40,368 bases of DNA from a virus. Position 1 is the first letter of the stretch; each line of letters starts with the position of its first letter. The DNA is taken from IMG/VR virus record IMGVR_UViG_3300036829_000107, positions 1 through 40,368 of that record. The stretch is one strand, 5' to 3'. Shown in pieces: positions 29,101 to 37,367 of this stretch. The notes below the pieces were generated by a model, which was not told the origin of the DNA, searched no databases, and saw only the letters and a list, made by a program, of their open reading frames with translations. The position numbers and the translations under genes were made by a program.

Positions 29101-30532
29101 GAGTACTCCGACCGCTACCGCGGCGATATCGAGCGCGATGGCGAGCGTTGTCGCAGCTGGACAGGCGGGTCTGTCGGCGGCTTCTCCGTCGGGTCAGTTC
29201 AAGCAGGTTGGCCAGCAGGCCATGGCCAACCTGGCCGGCGGGGTGCGCGCCGCCGCGCCCGATACCGCCGCGGACACCGCGCGATCGGCTCAGGCCGCCG
29301 CGCCTCCGCCCCAGGCCAAGCTGGGCTACGCGTCCGAGTCTCGGGCCCGCGAAGAGGCGAACAAGAAGGCGGATCAGGACAAGCGCGATCAGGCCAAGAA
29401 GGATCAAGACTCGATCATGCGTGGACAGCTGGACGCGCATGACATCGCGCGTCGCGACGAGGAGCAGCGAATCCTCGGCAAGGATCCGAAAGACCGCTCG
29501 GCGGACGATAACAACAAGCTCCGCCGAGATGCCGCCTTCGACGCGAACAAGCAGGGGCTGCTCAATCGAGGTCTGACCCGAGATTCGGCCCAGAACAAGG
29601 CTCGCCTGGAGGACATCCACAACCAGCACGCCCAGGATCTTGGCGTGGGTCGCGGCGAGGCCTTCGATGCGGCCAGGGCGCGTTCTCTGTATGGGCCGGG
29701 GGCGGACCCTCAACGGTTCCGGGACTCCCCGCACAGCGTCTCTCCGTTCGACCGACACACCGCCAATCAACAACGCGCGCAGTTCGGTGTGCAGCACGGC
29801 CTGACCCCCAACGACGCTGGCAACGTGATGAGCGGCAGTCAGTCGCTGTTCGACGCCCAACACGCTGCCCAGCAAAAGGGTCACGGTGAAGGTAGCGGCT
29901 ACGCGAAGGGACTCGCGGGCGGCTTGGACAAGGGCCAGGGGCAGGTCGGGGATTCGGCCGGCAACCTCGGTCAAGGTGCCATCGACGCCGCGAAGAAGAA
30001 GACCAAGACGCACTCGCCCTCCATGGTGTTTTACGACATCGGCACTGGGATGGGTCAGGGCATGTCTCTTGGTCTGACCGAGTCCACCACGTCGGCGTTC
30101 TCGAATTACGACCCGGTATCCGCCGTCACCGCCACGTTGAGTGGGGGACTGGGGACTGGAATTCAGGCCGCGTCCGCGGGCATCGCGGGCATCGCCTCCA
30201 ACTCGGGTCTGCAGGTCGGGTATGTGTGGGCGGGCAGCATGGTGTCGGGGGTCAACTCGGTACTGAAGACCGCCGACTACCAGGCGATCGCGATTCCGCA
30301 GATCGGCTCAGCGTTGGCTAAGACGGCGCTGGGTACCGACGGTCTACTGGGTCCCGCCGGCTCAGGAGGGTCTATCCCCTCCAACCGCGCGATCACCGTG
30401 CCGGGAGCGACTACGCAGCCGGTCACGGTGAATGTGATGCTCGACGGTCAGCCGTTCAAGCAGATGACGGTGCAAACGGTGACGGACGCACTCAACGCGC
30501 TAGCTGACTCTATCCCTCAGCAGGTCGGCTAA
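26183..30532 (+). CDS. Tape measure protein
   Basis: GTG 26183 with GGGGGGAG upstream. The 1449-aa product is the longest in the window and sets tail length. A run of about 24 glycines (codons at 26903-26974) follows PVSPP at about residue 241. Hydrophobic glycine/alanine-rich segments, likely membrane-active, occur in the middle (for example IGAAAGSIIPGIGTAAGGFV). Two copies of an HSPS...F..IG.G.GQG motif lie further on (near 950 and 1280), typical of these proteins. Between them is a charged helical stretch. Confidence 0.95.
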   Translation: MAVIHLDVTGDCTGAVQALNNTSAAVDGLNGSTAVVGVRVQGGSEASDSIGAVTAAGRALNGTTLTIGVDSSAVGQATGDMSGFRGEVRAAARDLDQMAGSRAFSISDGGSVSGMTRELVSANAASAGLTDRMGQLGHAAGGAASGVDTTTASIGGLSSGGADASANLDAMTSSAQGLERRLGSTAQAAKDTRTELSALAGAGGGSGRINAGSLDNFPSYTRTAAADYVRSGVGRPVSPPGGGGGGGGGGGGGGGGGGGGGGGGTGGSSDGSDRRGGIGRQWDNALRMGLMAGAVDEMIGAGAGLLSVNEAIKATPALAYAANGAMQQFSRGVQSTAMAAIGEGVPALHALGSALSGLGKEVGTVGAQQMGNVVGGMAELAGSATSALHNLEPAIGPAVQGAVNLGNAIINGIGNPASVAAIKSVGEALGQPGVATAVSDMTTGAIAAGGVVTQVVADATGALGQLLETFGGQDAGAQASPSLVGAAGGAFGFRKAFGGGAAGGTIAAILGATAIGLGSYQQQQGQDPTAGIVSNVGGAALGMAALGPWGALLGAGAQALDVGVQNINKPATGNQFSDMMTGAGGTGDAGKMIASILAGTGIGAAAGSIIPGIGTAAGGFVGGIAGAGVGIYQAIQDHANSTGGFTPGSITSGSGGAGQFPANTAAGKYGWTADAQGNLTPSNTPGGGGAQTPGGAAPSYSPQAFQGAAAPTDADTGAGYQGVSDKQWSQLLNPLDSSKNPLFGGDTSGAATHPAGAKQPDIPTAGGAGAKGLQGGSGAAMSQRELQQLGVTGATTSNGLRQTQTAATAANSSLSTLSGGANSASNPLRAVGQSASSLNQPMSQLSQNAPRASQALQQVGQSATALQSPMKALESTAAPAMNSIQQLPQQASQALSSAGSSVASGSSSMGAVIPKAIASGVVANTSQACDATAQMGDAMLKCGQASLNSHSPSQKFVELGVGIGQGLAIGVAASTPTATAAISSAMASVVAAGQAGLSAASPSGQFKQVGQQAMANLAGGVRAAAPDTAADTARSAQAAAPPPQAKLGYASESRAREEANKKADQDKRDQAKKDQDSIMRGQLDAHDIARRDEEQRILGKDPKDRSADDNNKLRRDAAFDANKQGLLNRGLTRDSAQNKARLEDIHNQHAQDLGVGRGEAFDAARARSLYGPGADPQRFRDSPHSVSPFDRHTANQQRAQFGVQHGLTPNDAGNVMSGSQSLFDAQHAAQQKGHGEGSGYAKGLAGGLDKGQGQVGDSAGNLGQGAIDAAKKKTKTHSPSMVFYDIGTGMGQGMSLGLTESTTSAFSNYDPVSAVTATLSGGLGTGIQAASAGIAGIASNSGLQVGYVWAGSMVSGVNSVLKTADYQAIAIPQIGSALAKTALGTDGLLGPAGSGGSIPSNRAITVPGATTQPVTVNVMLDGQPFKQMTVQTVTDALNALADSIPQQVG
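26903..26974 (+). repeat. GGC/GGA glycine-codon microsatellite
   Basis: About 24 consecutive Gly codons made only of GGC and GGA, in patterns such as GGCGGAGGCGGAGGA. Such runs are prone to length change by slippage in steps of 3 bases, keeping the frame. Confidence 0.9.
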
Positions 30533-30534
30533 TT

Positions 30535-30573
30535 AGGGCGGCATCTTACTTGCCTCAGGTGAGGTGCCGCCCT
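30535..30573 (+). terminator. Hairpin between tape measure and minor tail gene
   Basis: AGGGCGGCA/TGCCGCCCT 9-bp outer stem with an inner CCTCA/TGAGG hairpin. There is no clear T-tract after it, so it may be an attenuator rather than a full terminator. Confidence 0.5.
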
Positions 30574-30599
30574 GCTCTCTTAACGTAAAAGGAGGCTTG

Positions 30600-32270
30600 A
30601 TGGCTGCCCTGACGGTCTCAGTTCTCCGGCCGAACAGTACGCCTCAAGCGGGCACGGGTGTCACTATCACGGGTGGCGGTTCCGCTAGTACGGTGTTGGC
30701 CGATAACTCTGACGCCACTTTTATTTCCATTAATGGACTATGCCGGCTGGACTCGCAGGTTTTGCGGATTGGTTTTCCGACGCCCACCATTCCCACCGGT
30801 GCCAAGGTTTACTCGGTAGGACTTCGTCGCAGGACGTTTACTCAGGTCGCGTCCACTCCTGCTCCCACTATTCCGGTGTGCAACCACTGGCTCCGGTCCG
30901 TGACAGGCACTATCTCTATCGCCGGACAGGTGCAGGACATCCTGAAGTACTTTTTCAACAGCAATTGTCCCACCTCTCCCCCGACTGCCCCGACCGTTCC
31001 AGTGTGGATCGAGGAGAACCTCGGGACGTTCCTGACCGGCCCCGGGGGGCAGCCGTGGGACCCCACGACCAACCTGGTGGGACTGACCTACGACATCGGG
31101 CGCGGCGACGCCAGCACCACCACCACATTGAGCGTGAGTGCGGTCTACCTGGATATCACCTATCAGCAGGCCAGCTCGATCACGGTCACTGGACCGACGG
31201 GCACTATCAGCTCGACGCGTCCCGCAGTGACCTGGACCTACGCGAGCCCGGACTCGCAGCCCCAGGCGGCCTCCAACGTAGTGGTGTACACCGCCGCTCA
31301 GGTGGCCAGTCTCGGCTTCACGCCGTTTGTCACGGTCCCGATCCAGACCTCGGGGGTCACCCTGGGCGAGGGCCTGTCATGGACGCTCACCAGTGACCTT
31401 ACGGACGGCACCTACTCCGCCTACGTTCAGGCGTTCTCCCAGTGGTCGGGGCCGGGCTCCTTCCCGACGGCGGTCTCCTCCACGACCTGGACTCGGGTAG
31501 CAACTCCCGCGAGTCCTCCTCCCGCGGCGGTGCTGGACTCTGCGGTGTTCGACGTCGCCAACAATCGTGTGCAGCTCGCGTTCGAGCCAGGAAGTACCAC
31601 TCCGGCAACGACCGCGTTCTTGGTGCAGGCGTCTCGGGACAATGGTACGAGCTGGACCGCGATTCCGAGTCTCTCGTACTTGTCGGCGAACGGGATGACC
31701 CCTCTCACGGTGTTCGAATACACGGCTCCGCTGAATGTCATTAGTCAATACCGAGTCATTGCCTACAGCGGGACTGTGCTAGTGGCGGCGCAATCCCCCT
31801 CGAACGTCCTGTCGGTCACCCCGATTGGGGACAAACACTGGCTGAAGAACCCGAACAACCCGTTACTAAATACGCCCCTACCTGTCGCGGTATCGAAAAG
31901 CGACACCGGAATAAAGATCACCAAGCGACGTACGATGGGTACGTTCTTCCCGCTGGGCAGCGATGAGTCGGAGGCGCTGCCGTTCATTGTCGGAGGTCCG
32001 ACACACGGTGATGAGTACGAGATCGAGCTGTTCTTCGAGCTGGATGATCTGACAAACGTCTGGCCCGTCGTGGATGAGCTGGACCGTACCGGCGGCACGC
32101 TGTTGCTGCAGAAGCCGGATGGATCGCAGGTGTGGGTCGCCTTGGGACCTGGCGCCAGCGGTCAAGACACCACGGAGAACTACAACGCGCTGCCCGGGGT
32201 GCCCACGCGCGTCCAGTGGCGACGGCGGAAGTTGACGATGACCCAGACGCGCGTACCTGATTACTTCTAA
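30600..32270 (+). CDS. Minor tail protein (distal-tail-like) with FN3-type domains
   Basis: ATG 30600 with AAAAGGAGG upstream. The 556-aa product is beta-rich. An N-terminal domain (about 1-200) ends in TTTTLSVSAVYLDITYQ. Two FN3-like parts (about 205-310 and 320-425) follow. The C-terminal domain (GIKITKRRTMGTFFPLGSDE, about 455 onward) resembles the conserved end of siphovirus minor tail proteins near the tip. It lies directly after the tape measure, the usual place of a distal tail protein. Confidence 0.8.
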   Translation: MAALTVSVLRPNSTPQAGTGVTITGGGSASTVLADNSDATFISINGLCRLDSQVLRIGFPTPTIPTGAKVYSVGLRRRTFTQVASTPAPTIPVCNHWLRSVTGTISIAGQVQDILKYFFNSNCPTSPPTAPTVPVWIEENLGTFLTGPGGQPWDPTTNLVGLTYDIGRGDASTTTTLSVSAVYLDITYQQASSITVTGPTGTISSTRPAVTWTYASPDSQPQAASNVVVYTAAQVASLGFTPFVTVPIQTSGVTLGEGLSWTLTSDLTDGTYSAYVQAFSQWSGPGSFPTAVSSTTWTRVATPASPPPAAVLDSAVFDVANNRVQLAFEPGSTTPATTAFLVQASRDNGTSWTAIPSLSYLSANGMTPLTVFEYTAPLNVISQYRVIAYSGTVLVAAQSPSNVLSVTPIGDKHWLKNPNNPLLNTPLPVAVSKSDTGIKITKRRTMGTFFPLGSDESEALPFIVGGPTHGDEYEIELFFELDDLTNVWPVVDELDRTGGTLLLQKPDGSQVWVALGPGASGQDTTENYNALPGVPTRVQWRRRKLTMTQTRVPDYF

Positions 32271-32295
32271 CCTGAACCCAACAAAGGGGATGTCG

Positions 32296-32682
32296 ATGCA
32301 AGGGCGTACTCCTGATTTCGACGCCACGGCCCGAAAGCCCCATACCGCTGTCTCTCGGGTTGATGTTATTCAGAACGGCGCGGTAGTAGACTATTTGCAG
32401 GTGCACGCTGGCATCGTGACAGCGGATAGAACCGCCGCTCAGATGCGTAGTATCCAGGTAGAAGTCAGCGACCCGAATAAAGTTCTCACTCCGCTAGGAA
32501 TGACTTCACAGCTCGCTCCATTTGGTACGCGTATGCAGGTCTGGCGAGGGGTGCGGATCAAAAGCACTGAGGTTGTGACCACATTCCGCAACGCCGCGAA
32601 TCCTTGGACACCCTTAACTCCAACTGGCGTGATGAACGGTGTCAAGATTGACACCGACGGGTCGCTCACGCTAGGCCCTTAG
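32296..32682 (+). CDS. N-terminal part of a split tail-hub (DUF5047-like) protein
   Basis: ATG 32296 is chosen because AGGGG lies six bases upstream; ATG 32290 touches that box. The 128-aa product matches the N-terminal hub pattern: VSRVDVIQNGAVVDYLQVHA, then SIQVEVSDPNKVL, then LAPFGTRMQVWRGVRI. In related proteins the chain continues, but here it stops about 40 residues later. The expected remainder appears in the gene at 35109-36437. Four other genes lie between them, so the gene appears broken up by an insertion or rearrangement. The two proteins may still act together. Confidence 0.72.
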   Translation: MQGRTPDFDATARKPHTAVSRVDVIQNGAVVDYLQVHAGIVTADRTAAQMRSIQVEVSDPNKVLTPLGMTSQLAPFGTRMQVWRGVRIKSTEVVTTFRNAANPWTPLTPTGVMNGVKIDTDGSLTLGP

Positions 32683-32695
32683 GGGCGGGGGAGTC

Positions 32696-33445
32696 ATGAC
32701 TACGTCGATCTCCTTCTTTGACATGAGCGTCTCAGTGACCCCCCCGGTCGGGTACACGCAACCGTTGCCGATCCCGTTGGGCCCAAACCGCCAACCCAAC
32801 GACCTACGCCTCGCCTTCCTTTCCGCATCAGGCGCTTCGGGGGGTGCGATGCTTGAGATGCAAATGTTCCCCGACCCGCCTACTGGATTCACCGCGGCGT
32901 ACTCATTAAGCCCGGGGCATGAAACTCACGGGGCCTACTACCGACGCCTTACGGCCACTGATACTGACAACGTGAATGTTGACTGGGACAGGCCCGCAAA
33001 CTGGCAGCATTTCATGTTTGCTACGTTGACCGCCCGAGGCGTGAGCCCTACCTCCACCCCCACTGGCGGTTCATTGAGGCTCAACCAAACGCAGGGTGAC
33101 ACGACCGTCACAACTACGTCGGTAACGGTGCCCGGCGCTGGAGTTATGATCTTTGTCGCGGGCAATGTTCCGAGCCCTTGGGTCACTTCAGGGATTACTC
33201 CCTGGGCTGTTTCTCTGGGGGTGCCTACCGGGTGGACGAACCTGGTCGCCACCGACAAGTCCGGGCTCACCTTCTTTCAGTACGGAACCGACCCCAGCTT
33301 GATCGTGGTGGCTAAGACGTTCGCCAGTGCTGGATCAACGGGTGCGGTGGCGTTTCAGTCCGCGCAAGGGGCGGGTGCGTTCGCCGGGCTGTACCTATTT
33401 TTGACGGCATCTTCGGACGCGTCCGTCAGCGTGGGAGCCGCCTGA
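32696..33445 (+). CDS. Beta-rich minor tail protein, 249 aa
   Basis: ATG 32696 with GGGGGAG upstream. The product is rich in Thr, Ser, Gly and aromatic residues, with two strands-and-loops halves. The PNDLRLAFLSASG and VPGAGVMIFVAGN phrases are similar to each other and to jelly-roll type phage tail proteins seen near receptor-binding genes. It may bind host surface sugars. It is the first of the genes separating the two hub halves. Confidence 0.68.
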   Translation: MTTSISFFDMSVSVTPPVGYTQPLPIPLGPNRQPNDLRLAFLSASGASGGAMLEMQMFPDPPTGFTAAYSLSPGHETHGAYYRRLTATDTDNVNVDWDRPANWQHFMFATLTARGVSPTSTPTGGSLRLNQTQGDTTVTTTSVTVPGAGVMIFVAGNVPSPWVTSGITPWAVSLGVPTGWTNLVATDKSGLTFFQYGTDPSLIVVAKTFASAGSTGAVAFQSAQGAGAFAGLYLFLTASSDASVSVGAA

Positions 33446-33467
33446 TGGCCAGTAGAAGGGCAGACGT

Positions 33468-33974
33468 ATGACTTCGTACCTCGTGAGGTATGACCAAACT
33501 ACTGGCATTACAGGAATAGCCATCAAGGCTGGCCTCTACGAGATGCGCATGGCCCAGATCAATTTTTGGGGCTATAGCGGGGCCGCGCAAATCTTTACGG
33601 CTAATTACCTTGCTGCTGGGACAACGATCTCCGGGGGGAGCGCACTCCCTGTTGTGCCGTTGCGGCAAAGCGCTCCCGCGGCCTCCGCCACGGCACAGCA
33701 GGGATCGTCTCTAACCTTTTCACCTCAACAAGGGATTAGCCCATGGTTTTACGGGCAGAATATCGGAGGTACAGTCCTCCCCCCCGGACTGACCGCAACC
33801 GCCAGTGGCACCTCCGTGATCGTCACGACTACGGGATCAACCGCGCAGATGACGTTCCCACTGCCGACCATAATCGCCGCCGGCGCCGTATTCCTGCTCG
33901 TGAATAACTCCTTGGCTCAGAATCAGGGCGCCGAGATTTATTTCGAAGAGTTACGACTAGCCGGCAGCTACTAG
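33468..33974 (+). CDS. Tail-tip protein, paralog 1
   Basis: ATG 33468 with GAAGGG upstream. The 168-aa product is beta-rich and shares with the next gene the same order of blocks: an N-terminal SYLVRYDQTTG/AYFLTSAMT-type start, ISGGSALPVVPLRQSAPAASATA in the middle and IYFEELRLAGSY at the end. Sequence between the blocks is diverged. Shared ends with variable centres suggest a diversifying receptor-binding or decoration pair. Confidence 0.7.
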   Translation: MTSYLVRYDQTTGITGIAIKAGLYEMRMAQINFWGYSGAAQIFTANYLAAGTTISGGSALPVVPLRQSAPAASATAQQGSSLTFSPQQGISPWFYGQNIGGTVLPPGLTATASGTSVIVTTTGSTAQMTFPLPTIIAAGAVFLLVNNSLAQNQGAEIYFEELRLAGSY

Positions 33975-34008
33975 CGGTGGAAACACTCGGTGTGAAAAGA
34001 GCGTATAA

Positions 34009-34497
34009 ATGACCGCCTATTTCCTCACTAGTGCGATGACAGCGGCGCCTTCTGGTGGTTACAATCTAGCTCTCAGGGCTGTCACATACGAGCTTCGTAT
34101 CGTCAAAATAGGTCTGTACGGCTGGACGGGCGGTGGCATGCCTGCCTTTGCCTACCGGCATGAGAATTCGACCTTATCCGGTGGCACAGCTCAAGTTTTA
34201 ACGCCCCTCCATCAAGGAGCACCCGCCGCATCAGCAACGGCGATGGTAGGCCCATCCTTGGCCTATACGGGCACAAGCAAGGTAGTCGGTAGTACGTACA
34301 TCCCCCCTGCTAGCTCCTCGTCCATCGTCGGCACCACAGTGATCGTAAAATACACGGGATCATCCGCGGAAATTCTTGAGCCTCTGACGCTCACACTCGC
34401 CCCCGGCAGTGTGCTCGAAATTAGAAGTTCTTTCAATTACTTCGCCACTTTCTGCGAAATTCATTTCGAAGAGATGCGTCTCGCGGGCAGCTACTAG
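34009..34497 (+). CDS. Tail-tip protein, paralog 2
   Basis: ATG 34009 with AAAAGAG upstream. The 162-aa product aligns with the preceding gene: LSGGTAQVLTPLHQGAPAASATA versus the same block there, and IHFEEMRLAGSY at the end. The middle differs. Tandem duplication followed by divergence is the simplest explanation. Base composition is less GC-rich than the rest of the arm, which suggests recent acquisition. Confidence 0.7.
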   Translation: MTAYFLTSAMTAAPSGGYNLALRAVTYELRIVKIGLYGWTGGGMPAFAYRHENSTLSGGTAQVLTPLHQGAPAASATAMVGPSLAYTGTSKVVGSTYIPPASSSSIVGTTVIVKYTGSSAEILEPLTLTLAPGSVLEIRSSFNYFATFCEIHFEEMRLAGSY

Positions 34498-34655
34498 CGC
34501 TGCTAGCCGTTCCGCACTCTCACATACCCACCAGATGCGAACTGGCCTTCCGGCTTTTTTGACGCATGCCGTTCGGATCAGTTCCCGAGTTACCTTCGTT
34601 CAGGTCTCTTTCGAAGAGTTGCTCGTTTTTCTAGCGAGGATTGGAAGCGAATCCA
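34498..34655 (+). other. Intergenic region with degraded coding traces
   Basis: This stretch of about 150 bp is less GC-rich than its surroundings and has T-runs at 34555-34560 and 34625-34629. No frame with a ribosome site is seen. It may be a scar from the insertion of the paralog pair. Confidence 0.4.
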
Positions 34656-35105
34656 TTGGCTAATATGGTATTCCCCTGCTCAAAGGGTCGCTTCGTAGAG
34701 AAATATTCATTGTTGACCGGTAGCGACAACATCGTGGTGGTGCTTCTCCAGTCCACGGGTCTCCAAGCGGACGCCACGCTGGCCACCTACAACAATCTGG
34801 CCACTCTCCTGGCTGCGACCAGTGATGAGGCGACCTTCACCAACTACGCGCGCATCATCTTGGCCAGTGGAAACATCACCATCACTACGACGACCACCGT
34901 GACCGTCGCCTTGACCGGCAACTTGGTGTGGAACTCAGCCGGAGGCGCGGTGAACAACACCCTCGGTGCGCTCCTGACGTGTTACCGCCCGACGTCGGGC
35001 TCGGCGGATTCCGCGATCATTCCGCTGACCAAACATGATTTCAGCACGACGACCGCGGGCGGGAACCTCACCGGCACCGTCACCACGATCGCTACGGCGG
35101 CCTGA
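34656..35105 (+). CDS. Conserved phage tail protein (MANxVFPxxKGRFVE type)
   Basis: TTG 34656 is chosen because the product then begins MANMVFPCSKGRFVEKY, the usual start of this widespread phage family, and GGAAG lies eight bases upstream. The 149-aa product continues with NNLATLLAATSDEATFTNYAR and ends with YRPTSGSADSAIIPLTKHDF. Members are found in tail gene clusters, and their precise role is not established. Confidence 0.75.
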   Translation: MANMVFPCSKGRFVEKYSLLTGSDNIVVVLLQSTGLQADATLATYNNLATLLAATSDEATFTNYARIILASGNITITTTTTVTVALTGNLVWNSAGGAVNNTLGALLTCYRPTSGSADSAIIPLTKHDFSTTTAGGNLTGTVTTIATAA

Positions 35106-35108
35106 ATC

Positions 35109-36437
35109 ATGGCCGAGACCGATACCGCCGCGACGATCACTCCGAGTCTCTCGACGGCCAGCACTTTCGCTATTGGACCCGCGAGTGAGTTTGATAGCGG
35201 TGGCCCTGCCTACAACACGCTGTTCGGGTACTGGATCAGCGACCCATTGCTGCTGCCCGGTACTCCAGTGACCGCCTCGGTGGTGCGCTGGACTGCGACA
35301 GTGCCGGCGGACACCACGCTCACGGTCGAGACCAGCATCAACAACGGCGCGAGCTGGGATCTGGCGACCAACAACTTCCCGGTCGCGCGACTGCACGAGG
35401 GCGATACAACGACGCGGTTCGTCTTGGCCCGAATCACCATGACGCGCCTGACGGCGGGGACGACGCCCCCGAAGGTCACCTCCTTCGAGATGAGCGTCTC
35501 CCTGGACGCGAGTACCGACGAGATCGTTCCACTGGGCCACGGAATGATCGACAAGGTCACCATCAAGTCCATCGCCGGCTCCACTGGCGCGGGAAGCTCC
35601 ACCAGCGCCCCGTCGTCGAGCGCGGTCATCGGGAAGGGTGGTGGGCAAACCGGCGGTGGCACCACCATCATCGTCCACGTCACTGACCTGAGCCGGGCTA
35701 TTAAGAGAAACGTCTGGCAAGAGCCGTACACCTTGGCAGCGGGTCTGAATTACGCGGACGCCGCAAAGGCTATGGTGCTGGATCGGCTGCCGTCACAGAA
35801 GAACTTTTCTCTTTCCTCTACCACGCGGGTACTGCCCGATGTCGTCGTCTATGGAATGAATCAAGGTGGCGACCCGTGGCAAGACATCATGGAACTGGCC
35901 GCCGCGATTGGATTTGAGACGTACTTCGATCCGTCGGGTGTCTTCGTATTCCGTCCGGTACCGGACCCGACCACCGGTGACCCGGTATGGGAGTTTAACG
36001 AAGACTCGAACCCGCTCGTCTCGGAGGTGTCCCGGGAACTGAGTGACGAGCAGACATTCAACCATATCGTCGTCATTGGTCAGTCGACCTCTACGTCGAA
36101 CGCGGTCAACGCGGAAGCCTTCGACGATAACCCGAACTCTCCGACGTACATCTTGGGACCTTACGGGTCGGTGTCGGAGCGGTTGACCTTCTCGCTCATC
36201 GTGACCTCTGATCAGGCGCAGGACGCCGCTAATGCAATTCTTAATAACTCTATCGGAGCATCTGACACGGCCACGATCACGGTCGTTCCTCACCCCGCGT
36301 TGGAGCCGGGGGACATCATCAAAATTAAGATCGGGAACGTGAATGTAGATGGAAACTACATGATCAATTCCATGACTACGTCACTGTCCTCCGCTGACCC
36401 GCAGCAGCTTGTGTGCTTCCGCCAGTCCACCAAGTAA
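35109..36437 (+). CDS. C-terminal part of a split tail-hub protein
   Basis: ATG 35109, just after the preceding stop. In the 442-aa product the first 180 residues are a beta-sandwich with FN3-like pattern (VETSINNGASWDLATNNFPV). About 145-165 is LGHGMIDKVTIKS, and about 193 onward is DLSRAIKRNVWQEPYTLAAG, then VVYGMNQGGDPWQDIMELAAAIGFETYFDPSGVF and the domain ending GDIIKIKIGNVNVDGNYMIN. That second part matches the tail-hub (gp27-like) domains of DUF5047-type proteins, whose N-terminal piece lies at 32296. Confidence 0.72.
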   Translation: MAETDTAATITPSLSTASTFAIGPASEFDSGGPAYNTLFGYWISDPLLLPGTPVTASVVRWTATVPADTTLTVETSINNGASWDLATNNFPVARLHEGDTTTRFVLARITMTRLTAGTTPPKVTSFEMSVSLDASTDEIVPLGHGMIDKVTIKSIAGSTGAGSSTSAPSSSAVIGKGGGQTGGGTTIIVHVTDLSRAIKRNVWQEPYTLAAGLNYADAAKAMVLDRLPSQKNFSLSSTTRVLPDVVVYGMNQGGDPWQDIMELAAAIGFETYFDPSGVFVFRPVPDPTTGDPVWEFNEDSNPLVSEVSRELSDEQTFNHIVVIGQSTSTSNAVNAEAFDDNPNSPTYILGPYGSVSERLTFSLIVTSDQAQDAANAILNNSIGASDTATITVVPHPALEPGDIIKIKIGNVNVDGNYMINSMTTSLSSADPQQLVCFRQSTK

Positions 36438-36446
36438 GGAGTTGGT

Positions 36447-36758
36447 ATGGACGCTGCTATTTCTCGGCTGGCCCGCAATATCAAGCGCGGCGGCACCTCG
36501 ACGGCTTGGGTCCCGCGCGACCAGCGAGTGTCTATGCATCTCGGGTCTATCGGGAACGTCGACCTGTTCAACGGGATCGTCGACTTCGAGTACAACGACC
36601 CGAGTGGACTCGTAATCCCCGGCGTGACCTTCCTGCAGACCTACTCGGCATCCAGTCCGCCCGCCGAGGGGCACATGGTGTGGCTCCAGCACTTCGGCAC
36701 CGACGTCATGGTGATGGGCCAGCAGGTGAACCCGACGAACATCGTTATTCCATCATGA
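36447..36758 (+). CDS. Small baseplate/tail protein, 103 aa
   Basis: ATG 36447 with AAGGAGTTGGT upstream, nine bases after the hub gene. The product starts MDAAISRLARNIKRGGTST and is beta-rich with a hydrophobic core around GIVDFEYNDPSGLVIPGVTFL. Its stop overlaps the next ATG. Such small proteins after the hub gene are common in actinophage tails. No function is proven. Confidence 0.75.
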   Translation: MDAAISRLARNIKRGGTSTAWVPRDQRVSMHLGSIGNVDLFNGIVDFEYNDPSGLVIPGVTFLQTYSASSPPAEGHMVWLQHFGTDVMVMGQQVNPTNIVIPS

Positions 36759-37150
36759 CGCAATGTTCTCCGTCCGGGCTCGGGGTGCTGGTATTCAATA
36801 TCTCGATCCCGCAGGCCGCCGACTGGCCGGGGATTAACTACCCGATTATCGGACCCGACGGTCAGCCGTATGACTTGACTGGCTGTTCCGCTCGGGGTCA
36901 GATCCGACCGTTCCCGGGCTCGGATGAAATCTACTTCACCTGGTCGACGACTCCGATCTCCGGCCAGGGGTTGATCACGCTCACCGACACCACGCTGAAT
37001 ATCCGAATTCTCGCCGCGGAGTCCGCGGCGTGGGCCTTTACCCAGGGCGCCTACGACATTCTCCTGAACAACCCGGCCGCTCCGGTCGGGTTGCAGACGT
37101 CGCGCGTGTCCATGGGCTCCGTCACCGTCTCCCCCGAGGTTACTCAATGA
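36755..37150 (+). CDS. Tail protein, 131 aa
   Basis: ATG 36755 overlaps the previous stop (ATGA). The product is beta-rich, with IGPDGQPYDLTGCSARGQIRP, then LTDTTLNIRILAAESAAW and YDILLNN, a pattern found in small phage proteins that precede fibre genes. Its end overlaps the next gene by four bases (ATGA). Likely part of the baseplate or fibre attachment. Confidence 0.75.
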   Translation: MTQCSPSGLGVLVFNISIPQAADWPGINYPIIGPDGQPYDLTGCSARGQIRPFPGSDEIYFTWSTTPISGQGLITLTDTTLNIRILAAESAAWAFTQGAYDILLNNPAAPVGLQTSRVSMGSVTVSPEVTQ

Positions 37151-37365
37151 CGTCGAAGTATGTTGAACGCCAGTGTATCTACTGCAATCAAGTAGATGAC
37201 CATCCTAAGCACGAACGCATCCTGCCCGGATTTATTTCGGTGTACGGGCACATGGATTGCTGCGCACAGGCTACTGAATGCGAGCTGTGCGTACCCGTCG
37301 TAGAAGCCGCGGAAGGTAAGCGCGGGGAAGACCTTCGCGCGCACATCATGGATGGGAAGGACTGA
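37147..37365 (+). CDS. Small Cys/His-rich protein, 72 aa
   Basis: ATG 37147 overlaps the previous stop. The product contains CIYCNQVDDHPKH, DCCAQATECELC and several His residues, so it probably binds zinc. Codon use is less GC-biased than its neighbours. A regulatory or chaperone role in tail assembly is possible, but no family is recognised. Confidence 0.68.
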   Translation: MTSKYVERQCIYCNQVDDHPKHERILPGFISVYGHMDCCAQATECELCVPVVEAAEGKRGEDLRAHIMDGKD

Positions 37366-37367
37366 CA

